Shown: one piece after another, positions 15,315 to 24,486 of the stretch
How positions within the stretch are numbered: position 1 is the first letter of the stretch
Layout: every line of letters begins with the position of its first letter
Origin: Rhodococcus sp. Leaf247
GTDB lineage: Bacteria; Actinomycetota; Actinomycetes; Mycobacteriales; Mycobacteriaceae
Reading direction: 5' to 3'
DNA length: 64,000 nt
NCBI RefSeq assembly: GCF_001426185.1
Contig: NZ_LMRP01000001.1
Location: 1,714,765 to 1,778,764 of the forward strand
Notes under the pieces: model-generated
Seen by the model: the letters and a program-made list of their open reading frames with translations, nothing else
Databases searched by the model: none
What the model was told of the DNA's origin: nothing
Position numbers and translations under genes: made by a program

Positions 15315-17375
15315 ATGCGCTATCGACTCGGCGTCGACGTCGGCGGAACTTTCACCGACGTGCTGCTACTCGAGGAGACGACCGGAACCACCTACCGAGC
15401 GAAGACACCGTCGACCCCGGCGGACCAGTCCGTCGGAGTCCTCAACGGAATCGCGAAAGTGTGTGCCGAGGCGGACATCGACCCGTCGGACATCGGCCAG
15501 GTGCTGCACGGCACCACCGTCGCAACCAACGCGATACTGCAGGGACGCGGAGCCCGCGTCGGCCTGGTGACCACGGACGGTTTCCGGCAGGTCCTGCAGA
15601 TCGCACGCTCGTACGTCCCGGGTGGTCTTGCCGGCTGGATCATCTGGCCCAAACCCGAACCCCTCGCGGCACTCGAGAACACCGTCGAGATCGTCGGTCG
15701 TATCGGCGCGGACGGCTCCGAGATACGGGCGCTCGACGAGGAGCAGGCCCGTGGACAACTGCGCCGTCTGGCCGGCGCCGGCATCGAGGCGCTCACCGTC
15801 TCGTTGATCAACTCCTACGCGAACGACGCTCACGAGACACAGGTCGCGGCGTGGGCCGAGGAGGAGCTGCCCGGCATTCCGATTTCCATCTCGAGCCATG
15901 TCCTGCCCGAGATGCGCGAGTACGAGCGGACGCTGACCACGGTCGCGAACAGCTACGTGCAGCCAGAGGTGTCGCGGTACGTCCGCAACCTCGACAACTC
16001 GCTGCAGGAGAAGGGGATCACCGCTCCCCTGTCGATCCTGCGCAGCGACGGCGGGCTCGTCCAGTCGGCCAAGGCCGCCGAGTCGCCGGTGTCGTTGTTA
16101 CTCTCCGGTCCCGCGGGCGGTGTCACCGGCGCCGTGTGGTTCGCCGAGCAGGCGGGCTTCACGGACTTCCTGACCTTCGACATGGGCGGCACGTCGACCG
16201 ACGTGGCCCTGGTCCTCGGTGGGGAGCCCCGCATCGGTCGTGAGACCAAGGTCGGCGATCTCGCCGTCCGCGCGACGAGCGTCGACGTGCGGACGGTCGG
16301 AGCGGGCGGCGGATCCATCGCCCACGTCCCGGAATTGACCCGTGCACTGCGGGTCGGGCCCCAATCCGCAGGAGCCGATCCGGGTCCCGCGGCCTACGGG
16401 AAGGGCGGAACCGAGCCGACCGTGACCGACGCCAACGTGGTGCTCGGCTACCTGCCTGCAGCCTTGGCCGGCGGCGAGGTGACGCTCGACGTCGACGCGA
16501 GCCGCAAGGCCGTCACCACCGTGGCCGATGCCATCGGTCTGGGGAGCCCCGAGGAAGCGGCGTCGGGAATCGTGGACATCGTCAACGAGAACATGTTCGG
16601 CGCGCTGCGCCTGGTCAGTGTGCAGCAGGGGTTCGATCCCCGCGATTTCGCCCTGGTGTCGTTCGGTGGAGCCGGCCCCCTCCACGCCAATGCCCTCGGT
16701 CGACTGACCGGTTCGTGGCCGGTGATCGTGCCTCCGTCTCCTGGCGTGCTGTGCGCGTACGGAGACGCCACCACGTGCCTGCGCGACGAGAGCGCACGAA
16801 CCATGATTCGCGCGTTCTCCGACATCGACGACGCCGAATTACGCACCGCGCTGTCCGAACTCGCGGAGTCGGCCGCTGCTCGCCTGACCACCGAGGGTGT
16901 ACCCACCGATCATCAGACGGCGAAGTACCAGGTGGACCTCCGCTACCAGGGCCAGGGGTTCGAGATTCCGGTCGACCTGGACGCGACAGCACTCGACTCG
17001 CGAGACCTCCTCTCCACGCTCGGAACTGCGTTCGACGAGGAACACCAGCGACTGTTCTCGTTCCTGCTGAAGAACGAGCGCGAAGTGATCAACCTCCGAG
17101 TGACCGTCAGCGGTCCTCGGCCGGACGTCGCGTTCCAAGCACTCGACGTCGGCACCGAGGATCCGTCGGCCGCTCTCGTGTCGACGAACGAGGTGTGGAT
17201 GGACGGCAAGTACGCGCCGGCCGGAATCTACGACCGCTCCAAGTTGACTGCCGGCAACGTCGTCGTCGGTCCCGCCGTCATCACCGAGATGGACTCGACG
17301 ACGTTGGTGCTCTCCGGGCACGCCGCCACGGTGCACCCCAGTGCGTGCCTGCTCATCGCGCCCGTCCAGTCGTAA
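15315..17375 (+). CDS. Hydantoinase/oxoprolinase family protein, subunit A
   Basis: A 686-aa protein matching the HyuA/N-methylhydantoinase A family. It has the ATP-phosphate motif VDVGGTFTD near residue 7, LHGTTVATNA near residue 72, a second phosphate motif DMGGTSTDVAL near residue 290 and SVDVRTVGAGGGS near residue 328. With subunit B, these use ATP to open cyclic amides (5-oxoproline, N-methylhydantoin) or, in relatives, to carboxylate ketones (acetone or acetophenone carboxylases). The adjacent B subunit, 31 bp downstream, confirms a two-subunit enzyme. No third carboxylase subunit is present, which favours a hydantoinase-type reaction. Confidence 0.88.
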   Translation: MRYRLGVDVGGTFTDVLLLEETTGTTYRAKTPSTPADQSVGVLNGIAKVCAEADIDPSDIGQVLHGTTVATNAILQGRGARVGLVTTDGFRQVLQIARSYVPGGLAGWIIWPKPEPLAALENTVEIVGRIGADGSEIRALDEEQARGQLRRLAGAGIEALTVSLINSYANDAHETQVAAWAEEELPGIPISISSHVLPEMREYERTLTTVANSYVQPEVSRYVRNLDNSLQEKGITAPLSILRSDGGLVQSAKAAESPVSLLLSGPAGGVTGAVWFAEQAGFTDFLTFDMGGTSTDVALVLGGEPRIGRETKVGDLAVRATSVDVRTVGAGGGSIAHVPELTRALRVGPQSAGADPGPAAYGKGGTEPTVTDANVVLGYLPAALAGGEVTLDVDASRKAVTTVADAIGLGSPEEAASGIVDIVNENMFGALRLVSVQQGFDPRDFALVSFGGAGPLHANALGRLTGSWPVIVPPSPGVLCAYGDATTCLRDESARTMIRAFSDIDDAELRTALSELAESAAARLTTEGVPTDHQTAKYQVDLRYQGQGFEIPVDLDATALDSRDLLSTLGTAFDEEHQRLFSFLLKNEREVINLRVTVSGPRPDVAFQALDVGTEDPSAALVSTNEVWMDGKYAPAGIYDRSKLTAGNVVVGPAVITEMDSTTLVLSGHAATVHPSACLLIAPVQS

Positions 17376-17406
17376 CCCCCGAACACCCTCGAACGCAGGA
17401 GAACTG

Positions 17407-19296
17407 ATGGCCACCATCATCGAGACCTCGACGACTCCGTTCACCACGGTGCCGGTCGACCCGATCACGCTCGACATCATCGAGAACGCGCTACGCAACG
17501 CCCGCGCCGAGATGGACGAGGTGCTTTTCCGCACCGCGTTGTCCCCCGGTATCCGCGAGCAACACGACGAGTTCCCGCTCATCGCCGACCCGAGCGGCAA
17601 GATGGTCGTCGGGCAGTTCGGATTGTCCGTGCCCGACTTCCTCGACAATTTCAACGGCACCGTCGGTGAGGGCGACATCCTGCTCACGTCCGATCCCTAT
17701 GCCTGCGGCGCCGCGATCAGCCACGCCAACGACTGGCTCATCGTGCTGCCGATCTTCCACAGCGGCCGCGTCGTCGGCTGGTCGTCGATGTTCGGCCACA
17801 TGTCCGACGTGGGCGGCAAGACGCCGTCGTCGATGCCGACGGACGCGCACACCATCTTCGAGGAGGGCGTCATCATTCCGCCCTTCAAGCTCTACAGCGA
17901 AGGGCAGCTCAACGAGACGGCCCTCGACATCATCCTCAATCAGGTACGCAAGCCCGACTGGAACCGAGCGGACCTGAACGGTCTGGTCGCCGCCTGCACG
18001 ACGGCATCGCGGCGCATCGTGGAATTGTGCGACCGGTTCGGTGTCGACGTCTATCTGTCGGCGCTCGATGCTCTGCTCGAGCGCAACTACCAGGCCATGA
18101 AGGTTCTTCTCGCCATGCTGTTCGTGGACGGGGAGACCATCGAGTTCAGCGACTTCATCTGCGATGACGGATGTGGTTACGGGCCGTACGAACTCGCGAT
18201 CACCCTGACCCGTCACGGGGAAAAGATCCACCTCGACTTCAGCAAGGCCGCCCCCCAGGCGGTCGGGCCGATCAACTATTTCATCAACGAGAATCTCGTC
18301 CGGATGTTCTTCGGTATCTACGTCATCACCGTGGCCGATCCGCAGATTCTGTGGAACGACGGGTTCTATCCCCTCATCGACGTCACCATTCCCGAGGACT
18401 CGTTCTGGAAGCCGCGCTATCCCGCGGCACTCAATGGCCGCAACCACGGCATCGGCCGGGTGTTCGACCTCTTCGGCGGACTGCTCGGCAAGAACAACCC
18501 CGAGATCCTCAATGCCGCCGGCTTCTCGTCGTCGCCACACTTCATGTATTCCGGTCATTACGACGGTGGCGCACGCGACGGCGAGTGGTTCCAGCTGTAC
18601 TCCATCGGATTCGGGGGCATCCCCGGTCGGCCGATGGGTGACGGACCCGACGGGCACTCGCTGTGGCCGTCGTTCGTCAACATCCCCTGCGAGTACCTCG
18701 AGTCGTACTACCCGCTGCGCATCGAACGGTGGGAGACCGTCACCGATACCGGAGGCGCCGGTCTGCACCGCGGCGGTAACGGCGTCGACGTCACGTACTA
18801 CTTCGAGGAGCCGGGCACCATCGCCATTCACGACGATCGCTGGCTCACCTACCCGTGGGGTGTCAACGGCGGCAAACCCGGTGCGCGGGGGACGAAGTGG
18901 ATCGTCCGGGCGACCGGCGAGACCGAGGTACTTCCCAGCAAGATCCACGACGTCGAGGTACGGCGCGGCGACGTCCTGCACTTCGTCACCTGGGGTGGCG
19001 GCGGGTGGGGTGACCCGCTCGCACGCGATCCCGAACTCGTCGCCCTGGAGGTGCGCCGCGGTCTGGTGAGCGCGGAGGGTGCGCGCACCGGGTACGGCGT
19101 CGTTCTCGACGACACCGGCGCCGTGAACGTCGGGGACTCGACGAGTCTGCGCGCGTCGATGTCCGACGAGCGGGGCGAGATCACCGTCTTCGACAAGGGC
19201 CCGTCGCTCGAGGTCATCCTCGAACGATGCGAGGAGGAGACAGGGTTGCCGGCTCCCCGCCCGCCCGTGAACGTGCGGAAGGCAGTGCGCGCGTGA
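17407..19296 (+). CDS. Hydantoinase B/oxoprolinase family protein, subunit B
   Basis: A 629-aa partner of the upstream subunit A. The HyuB family signature is seen at the start (DPITLDIIENALRNARAEMDE), in GHMSDVGGK near residue 135 and in the C-terminal GGNGVDVTY segment. It is full length. The ATG at 17407 follows a good ribosome site (AGGAGAACTG). Its stop overlaps the GTG of the isochorismatase-fold gene (GTGA at 19293-19296), so hydrolysis of a carbamoyl product may follow directly. Confidence 0.88.
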   Translation: MATIIETSTTPFTTVPVDPITLDIIENALRNARAEMDEVLFRTALSPGIREQHDEFPLIADPSGKMVVGQFGLSVPDFLDNFNGTVGEGDILLTSDPYACGAAISHANDWLIVLPIFHSGRVVGWSSMFGHMSDVGGKTPSSMPTDAHTIFEEGVIIPPFKLYSEGQLNETALDIILNQVRKPDWNRADLNGLVAACTTASRRIVELCDRFGVDVYLSALDALLERNYQAMKVLLAMLFVDGETIEFSDFICDDGCGYGPYELAITLTRHGEKIHLDFSKAAPQAVGPINYFINENLVRMFFGIYVITVADPQILWNDGFYPLIDVTIPEDSFWKPRYPAALNGRNHGIGRVFDLFGGLLGKNNPEILNAAGFSSSPHFMYSGHYDGGARDGEWFQLYSIGFGGIPGRPMGDGPDGHSLWPSFVNIPCEYLESYYPLRIERWETVTDTGGAGLHRGGNGVDVTYYFEEPGTIAIHDDRWLTYPWGVNGGKPGARGTKWIVRATGETEVLPSKIHDVEVRRGDVLHFVTWGGGGWGDPLARDPELVALEVRRGLVSAEGARTGYGVVLDDTGAVNVGDSTSLRASMSDERGEITVFDKGPSLEVILERCEEETGLPAPRPPVNVRKAVRA

Positions 19297-19913
19297 GCGA
19301 TACCCTCGGCTCGTACAAGGCGTCGGGATTCGCCGGCGATCTCGGCCCCGGCAGGAGCGCGGCGGTGCTGGTCGTCGACGTCGTGCAGGCCTACCTCGTC
19401 GACTCCTCTCCGCTCCGCGCTCCTGTCGAGCGCGCCGTCGCCGCCGCCGCGTCCCTGGTCGCGGCGGCGCGCGAGAGCGGAGTCCCGGTGGTCTTCACCC
19501 GCGTCAGCTACCGGCCCGGTGGTGCCGACGGAGGTCTGTTCCTGCAGAAAATTCCGGCTCTCACGGTGTTCGAGGAGGGCTCTCCGCTCGGCGATTTCCC
19601 GCCCGAGCCACGCCCACTCGACGGCGAGACAGTGGTGACCAAGCAGTACGCGAGCGCGTTCTTCGGAACGTCCCTCGCCGCGACTCTGACGGCACAGGGC
19701 ATCGACACGCTGTACATCTGTGGCCTGACCACCAGCGGCTGTATCCGTGCGAGTGCTACCGACGCGCTGCAGCACGGCTTCCGGCCGCTGGTCGTGGCCG
19801 ACGCGTGCGGCGATCGGGAACCGGGCATGCACGAGTCCAATCTGCTGGACCTTCGCGCGAAGTACGCCGACGTCCTGACACTCGCCGAGGCTGTCGAGCA
19901 CTGGCGGCGCTGA
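19293..19913 (+). CDS. Isochorismatase-family cysteine hydrolase (carbamoyl-amide hydrolase-like)
   Basis: A 206-aa cysteine hydrolase. The catalytic triad is visible: Asp in VLVVDVVQAY (~residue 28), Lys in TVVTKQYASAFFGT (~residue 115) and Cys in GLTTSGCIRAS (~residue 150). Closest group by eye is the N-carbamoylsarcosine amidohydrolase branch, which releases CO2 and ammonia from an N-carbamoyl amino acid. That role would fit as the step after ring-opening by the hydantoinase subunits. GTG start overlaps the previous stop. Confidence 0.85.
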   Translation: MSDTLGSYKASGFAGDLGPGRSAAVLVVDVVQAYLVDSSPLRAPVERAVAAAASLVAAARESGVPVVFTRVSYRPGGADGGLFLQKIPALTVFEEGSPLGDFPPEPRPLDGETVVTKQYASAFFGTSLAATLTAQGIDTLYICGLTTSGCIRASATDALQHGFRPLVVADACGDREPGMHESNLLDLRAKYADVLTLAEAVEHWRR

Positions 19914-19989
19914 CGCACGGGGTACACCGGAGCACGCTCGCCGACGGTGCTGACATGATCGTGTCTCCCGTCGAAGAGGAGTCGTCCCC

Positions 19990-20415
19990 ATGGCTGCACC
20001 CACGCGCGTTCACGTCACCCACACCTTCACCTCGTCCCCGGACGTCGTGTTCGCGGCGTTGTCCGAGCACGAGAACCTCGGGCCGATGTTCGGTGCGAAC
20101 ATCACCCGGGTGCGTGACGGGGACAGCTCGCGCAACGGCGTCGGATCCACGCGGTCCCTGAAACTCGGTCCCCTGCCCGCGTTCCACGAGACCACCACGG
20201 TGGCGGAGCCGAACACACTGATCGAGTACAAGATCACCAAGGGCTCACCGCTGCGCGGGCATTGGGGTATCCAGCGACTCACTCCCACTGCCGACGGCGG
20301 TACGTCCCTGGACTACACGATCGGTTTCGACGCCGTCGTTCCCGGTCTCGCGATCGTGGTGGCCAAGGTGCTCCAGTCCACCGTCTCGGCGAAGATCGGG
20401 ACCCTCGTCCCCTAG
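19990..20415 (+). CDS. SRPBCC family protein
   Basis: A 141-aa START-like protein: VTHTFTSSPDVVFAALSEHENLGPMFG at the N-terminus, a run of antiparallel strands, and a C-terminal helix (VVAKVLQSTVSAKIG). Probably binds a hydrophobic ligand. It follows the isochorismatase gene after 76 bp and ends 10 bp from the convergent ferredoxin-reductase gene. Whether it belongs to the hydantoinase operon is uncertain. Confidence 0.75.
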   Translation: MAAPTRVHVTHTFTSSPDVVFAALSEHENLGPMFGANITRVRDGDSSRNGVGSTRSLKLGPLPAFHETTTVAEPNTLIEYKITKGSPLRGHWGIQRLTPTADGGTSLDYTIGFDAVVPGLAIVVAKVLQSTVSAKIGTLVP

Positions 20416-20425
20416 TCGCTCGGCG

Positions 20426-21562
20426 TCACTCCGCGGCGGCCAGACGCCGCAGAGCCCCCACTGCTTTCTTCATGCCGTACGCCACGACGGTCCTGCGACC
20501 GTCCTCGTGTGTCCAGGACAGAAGTGCGGCGCCGTCCTCGACCGATCCGTCGAGCACCGTGGGAGCCCCCGACAACGGGAGCGGACCGACGACCTTGATC
20601 GAGACCCCCAACACCTCGGTCCAGAAGTAGTCGTCGTACGGCTCGCAGCGCGGAGTGACCTGGAGCGCCGACGCGGCGGCCACCTTGCCCTGCGCGATGG
20701 CCGCGGACCAGAACGGCGTTCGCGGTCGACGGTCGTCGGCGGTACGGACATAGGTCACGTCGCCGGCGGCGTAGACCCCGGCGACGGACGTCGCACACAG
20801 GTTGTCGACGGCGACACCGCGGCTGTCGCCGATCCCGCTGGTCTCGAGCCACCCGGTGGCCGGCACTTCTCCTGCGCACGTCACGACGAGGTCCGCGGTG
20901 AGCTCACTGCCGTCGATCCGGACCCCACCCACCGGATCGCCGATCAGCTCCACAGGTTCCTTCGCACGGCGGATGTCGACCGATGTCGAGGCTGCCCGTC
21001 GCGTGATCGCCTCGGACAGGAACGGTCCGAGAATGCGCATCAGAGGCGCGTCCACATCGACGACGGTGACCGGGATACCGCGTGCTGCACAGGCACTCGC
21101 GATCTCCATGCCCAGGAAACCCGCACCGACGACGATCGCGGACGTCGCGGTCTCGAGCCGCGTCCGCAGTGCGCGCGCGTCGGCCAGGGTGCGCACCACC
21201 GTTTCTCCGCGCTGATCAGCCGTCGCCAAGCGTCGCGCATCCGCTCCGGTGGCGACGACGAGTGCGTCGTAGGGCACCGGGTCCCCCTCGGCGAGCACGA
21301 CCAGCTCGCGATCCGGGTCCACCCCGGTAGCGCGGGCGTTCACGACGGTCACGTCCAGGTCGGAGAGATCCCACGCGTCCGATGTCTCGAGCCCCTCCGC
21401 GAGAACACGTTTGGACAGAGGTGGTCGCGCGTAGCACCCGTCCGGGTCGCCGCCGATCATGGTGATCGGACCGTCGTGGTTCAACGCGCGGAGTTCCCGC
21501 GCGGCGGTACAGCCCGCGATGGAGTCGCCGACGATGACGATCCGCGGTGCGGTCTCGCTCAT
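20426..21562 (-). CDS. FAD-dependent ferredoxin reductase (P450 redox partner)
   Basis: A 378-aa pyridine-nucleotide-disulfide-oxidoreductase-fold protein: FAD-binding VIVGDSIAGCTAAREL at the N-terminus, a second Rossmann motif VVGAGFLGMEIA near residue 145 for NAD(P)H, and VYAAGDVTYV near residue 265 contacting FAD. No redox-active CxxC is present, as expected for a ferredoxin reductase. It is last in the operon, overlapping the ferredoxin stop by 4 bp, and would pass electrons from NAD(P)H to that ferredoxin and on to the P450. Confidence 0.88.
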   Translation of the reverse strand: MSETAPRIVIVGDSIAGCTAARELRALNHDGPITMIGGDPDGCYARPPLSKRVLAEGLETSDAWDLSDLDVTVVNARATGVDPDRELVVLAEGDPVPYDALVVATGADARRLATADQRGETVVRTLADARALRTRLETATSAIVVGAGFLGMEIASACAARGIPVTVVDVDAPLMRILGPFLSEAITRRAASTSVDIRRAKEPVELIGDPVGGVRIDGSELTADLVVTCAGEVPATGWLETSGIGDSRGVAVDNLCATSVAGVYAAGDVTYVRTADDRRPRTPFWSAAIAQGKVAAASALQVTPRCEPYDDYFWTEVLGVSIKVVGPLPLSGAPTVLDGSVEDGAALLSWTHEDGRRTVVAYGMKKAVGALRRLAAAE

Positions 21563-21756
21563 GTGCGCTCGCGCAGCGCAGCGACCGGACAGACCCCCAC
21601 GGCAGCGCGTGCGCCGGCCTCGAGTTCACCGGGAAGGTCGGTGCCGTCGAAGGCGTGATGCAGTTCGCCGTCGTCGTCGAGGCTGAACACATCGGGCGCC
21701 TGTTCGGCGCAGATGCCGTGTCCCTCGCAACGGTCCCAGTCGACGTCGACGATCAT
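21559..21756 (-). CDS. Small ferredoxin (3Fe-4S type) for P450
   Basis: A 65-aa acidic ferredoxin. The cluster motif reads C-E-G-H-G-I-C near residues 10-16 and V-C-P near residue 55: a Cys-x2-His-x2-Cys...Cys-Pro pattern with His in the place of the second cysteine, as in several mycobacterial and rhodococcal P450-linked ferredoxins. It lies between the P450 and reductase genes with 4-bp overlaps on both sides, which makes its partner assignment strong. Confidence 0.9.
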   Translation of the reverse strand: MIVDVDWDRCEGHGICAEQAPDVFSLDDDGELHHAFDGTDLPGELEAGARAAVGVCPVAALRERT

Positions 21757-22955
21757 GAGCGTGTCCTTTCAGTGGTGACCAGTTCCAGTGGAAGCCGGTC
21801 GAATCGGTGGATGACGTTGTTCACGGCCCGGCCGGGCACACCGGCCGGCTCGATACGGACCACACGTTCGGCCAAGGCGCGCAGGATCGTCTGGGTTTCG
21901 AGGCGAGCGAGCCCCTGGCCGGCGCACCCGTGCACACCCGAGCCGAAACCGAGTTGACGGGTGGCATCGCGGGTGATGTCGAAAGTGTCGGGATCGTGCC
22001 ATTCGCGGGGATCGCGGTTCGCGGACGCGTACACCACGAGCACGCGCGCATCACGCGGAACAACCGCACCGCCGATCTCGACCTCACGTACGGCACGACG
22101 GGAGAACGCGCGAAGCGGCGATTCGAAGCGCACGACCTCGTTGACGGCATTGGGGATGAGATCGGGGTTCGCACGGATCGCGTCCCACTGATCCTGGTGT
22201 ATCGAGAACAGCTGCAATGCACCGGAGATGGCCCCGATCGTCGTGTCGAGCGAGGGGGCCAGATAGTCGATCATGAGTGCGGGACACTGCGACCGTTCGA
22301 TCCGGTTCTCGTCCGCGGCGACCAGGACGTCCGACCCCATGCTGCCCGGGAGCACCGAACGCTCGCGGACGACGCGCTTCGAGAACGCCATCATCTCCGC
22401 TGCCGCCCTCGTTGCACCGACCGCGTGCCGGTTGAGTGGTCCCAGCGAGTCGAATGTTGCTCCTGCCCAGCGCAACAGATTTTCGCGCCCGTCCTCTGGC
22501 CATCCCACCAGATCGGGGACGATCGACGACGGGAGTGCCGTTGCGAGGTCCTCGACGCCGTCGACCCACCGCTTCTCGACGGCCGCATCCACGATCTGTT
22601 CGGCCTTGTCCTGCACCGCCGCCGTCATCTTCCGCAGCGCCTTCGGAGTGAGGCGGTGAGCGAGCACCGACCGCTTGAGCGCGTGCTCGTCACCGTCGCT
22701 GTTCAGCGTCGTTCCCCGACCGAGCCTGTTGGCGACGGGGTTGAGGGCCACGCCGTCACCGGAGATGAACGTGTTGTCGTCGAGCAGCACCGCTTTGCAG
22801 TCGGCGTATCGCGTAACTGCGTACACCTTCTGACGACAGAGCCACACGACAGGACCCAGCGCTCGCAACTCCGCATAATGCGGATATGGATCGAGAATGG
22901 CACCGGTGGAGTAGATGTCGGGCTCGTAGCGAGGTATGGAGGAGTCGGGAGTCAT
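21753..22955 (-). CDS. Cytochrome P450
   Basis: A 400-aa soluble bacterial P450. The haem loop FGSGVHGCAGQGLARLE lies near residue 340 with the Cys ligand. ExxR appears as EVVR in NEVVRFESP, and the oxygen-binding I-helix region is APSLDTTIGA. The I helix has Asp-Thr-Thr, compatible with normal oxygen activation. The substrate is unknown; a role in hydroxylation or O-demethylation of the compound handled by the operon's flavin monooxygenase and dioxygenase is likely. Start ATG at 22953-22955, 7 bp after the flavin monooxygenase stop. Confidence 0.92.
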   Translation of the reverse strand: MTPDSSIPRYEPDIYSTGAILDPYPHYAELRALGPVVWLCRQKVYAVTRYADCKAVLLDDNTFISGDGVALNPVANRLGRGTTLNSDGDEHALKRSVLAHRLTPKALRKMTAAVQDKAEQIVDAAVEKRWVDGVEDLATALPSSIVPDLVGWPEDGRENLLRWAGATFDSLGPLNRHAVGATRAAAEMMAFSKRVVRERSVLPGSMGSDVLVAADENRIERSQCPALMIDYLAPSLDTTIGAISGALQLFSIHQDQWDAIRANPDLIPNAVNEVVRFESPLRAFSRRAVREVEIGGAVVPRDARVLVVYASANRDPREWHDPDTFDITRDATRQLGFGSGVHGCAGQGLARLETQTILRALAERVVRIEPAGVPGRAVNNVIHRFDRLPLELVTTERTRS

Positions 22956-22962
22956 CGTCGTA

Positions 22963-24486
22963 TCACCGGTCCGGATCGGAGGGGCCGAGAGCGGGGACAA
23001 GGGTGTGCAGCGCCGACAGTGATCGCGCGGTGGCCATGACGGTCCGATCGGGGCGGACGATCGCCGCGCTCACACGCCCTCGGTGCAGCCATCTGCCGTG
23101 CTCCGAGCCCGGGGTCACCAGCAGGACGTCCGCGCCTCGACGCATGATTTCCTGCCTCTGCGCACGTTCGGGGAGAACAGTCGTCACGACCGTGAATCGG
23201 AACGGCGCCACTCGGTCGAACCGCGTTCCGTCGTCGGTAGTGGCATTCGGGCACAGTGTTCCTTCGAGTCGCCACGGCGCCACCGATCCACCACGGACGA
23301 ACATCGATCGATGCAATCGCGGTGTGGCACTGTCGGTCACTGTCGAACTGAGGCCCGGAACACGGGTCAGCACCGGGAACGCTCGGCGGCGAAGCGCGGC
23401 GGTCCGGTCACCGCCGCCGTTCATCGCCCACCCGACGGCGACAGCCTGTCGGATCATGGCCTGCGCGTGCGGGCGTCGCTCCTGTTCGTACGTGTCCAGC
23501 GCAGTGGCGGGCAAGGTGCCGCCGAGGACACCGGCCACCTTCCACGTGAGGTTGTAGGCGTCGCGGAGGCCGGCACCCATTCCCTGCCCGATGAAGGGCG
23601 GCGTCAGATGTGCCGCGTCGCCGAGAAGGAACACCCGTCGATCACGCCATCGATCGGCGATCTGCGCGCGGAACGTGTACTCGGTGACCCTGATCAGGTC
23701 GAGACTCGACCGCGGAGTGCCGCCGAGCCACGGATCGAGCAACGGTGCCACGGTCTGCAGATCCGAGTAGTCGTCGGCACTTTCGTGCTCGAGCATCTCG
23801 AACTCCCACCGGTAGCGGTGCTCTCCGATGCGCATGAACGTCCCGGCGCGGTGCGGGTCGCACAGCTGGTGCACCCCGTCCCACAACCCCGGGTCCACCG
23901 GCGTCGCGGCGTCGACGACCAGCCATCGTTGCGCCGCTGCGAGCGTGCGCATCGCGGACCCGAGAGCGGCTCGCACCGCACTGTTCGCACCGTCACACCC
24001 CAGAACGACGTCCGCGGTGACGGCACTGGTCTCACCGGTCGCGACGTCCCGCACGAGCACACGCACGTGGTCCTTCACGGTGGCGACGTCGAGGACCTCG
24101 ACTCCCCCGCGGAACTCCACGTGAGGGTCGGCGGTCATCGCCGTGCGCAGAATGCGTTCCAGCTCGGGCTGGTCGAACATGTTGGCCGGGGGAAAGCCGT
24201 GCGGCCGTGACTCGGGATCGCGCTCGAACTCGGCGATGGTGTGCATGTCCGGGTCCACCAACCGGAGCCCTCGTCCGGGCCGCGAGATCGCCGCGAAATC
24301 GTCCGCCACTCCCAGGTCGCCGAGGATTCGGTAGACCTCGTCGTCGAGGTGGACGGCACGCGGCTGCGGGAAGATGTCGTCCCACCGGTCGAGGACGAGC
24401 GTGTCGACACCGTGTCGCCCCAGCAACGTGGCCGCCACCATCCCGGTGGGGCCCGCGCCGACGACGACCACCTGGTGGTGTGTCAT
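22963..24486 (-). CDS. FAD-dependent aromatic-ring monooxygenase (MhpA-like)
   Basis: A 507-aa class A flavoprotein hydroxylase: VVVVGAGPTGMVAATLLG dinucleotide-binding motif at the N-terminus, a GCDGANSAVR motif near residue 165, and VFLLGDAAHLTPPFIGQG near residue 285 binding the FAD ribityl chain. A C-terminal thioredoxin-like extension makes the length fit 3-(3-hydroxyphenyl)propionate or resorcinol hydroxylases. These put an OH ortho to a phenolic OH, making a catechol for ring cleavage. It overlaps the FAH-family gene by 4 bp upstream. Confidence 0.88.
   Translation of the reverse strand: MTHHQVVVVGAGPTGMVAATLLGRHGVDTLVLDRWDDIFPQPRAVHLDDEVYRILGDLGVADDFAAISRPGRGLRLVDPDMHTIAEFERDPESRPHGFPPANMFDQPELERILRTAMTADPHVEFRGGVEVLDVATVKDHVRVLVRDVATGETSAVTADVVLGCDGANSAVRAALGSAMRTLAAAQRWLVVDAATPVDPGLWDGVHQLCDPHRAGTFMRIGEHRYRWEFEMLEHESADDYSDLQTVAPLLDPWLGGTPRSSLDLIRVTEYTFRAQIADRWRDRRVFLLGDAAHLTPPFIGQGMGAGLRDAYNLTWKVAGVLGGTLPATALDTYEQERRPHAQAMIRQAVAVGWAMNGGGDRTAALRRRAFPVLTRVPGLSSTVTDSATPRLHRSMFVRGGSVAPWRLEGTLCPNATTDDGTRFDRVAPFRFTVVTTVLPERAQRQEIMRRGADVLLVTPGSEHGRWLHRGRVSAAIVRPDRTVMATARSLSALHTLVPALGPSDPDR

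Noticed and set aside
17491..18981. 496-codon frame antisense to hydantoinase B
   Set aside because: Composition-driven shadow frame; Val/Asp/Arg-rich with no recognisable motif.
15315..19296. Acetone/acetophenone carboxylase assignment for the hydantoinase-like pair
   Set aside because: The small third subunit expected for the acetone enzyme is absent and a carbamoyl-hydrolase-like gene follows, which favours a cyclic-amide hydrolase.
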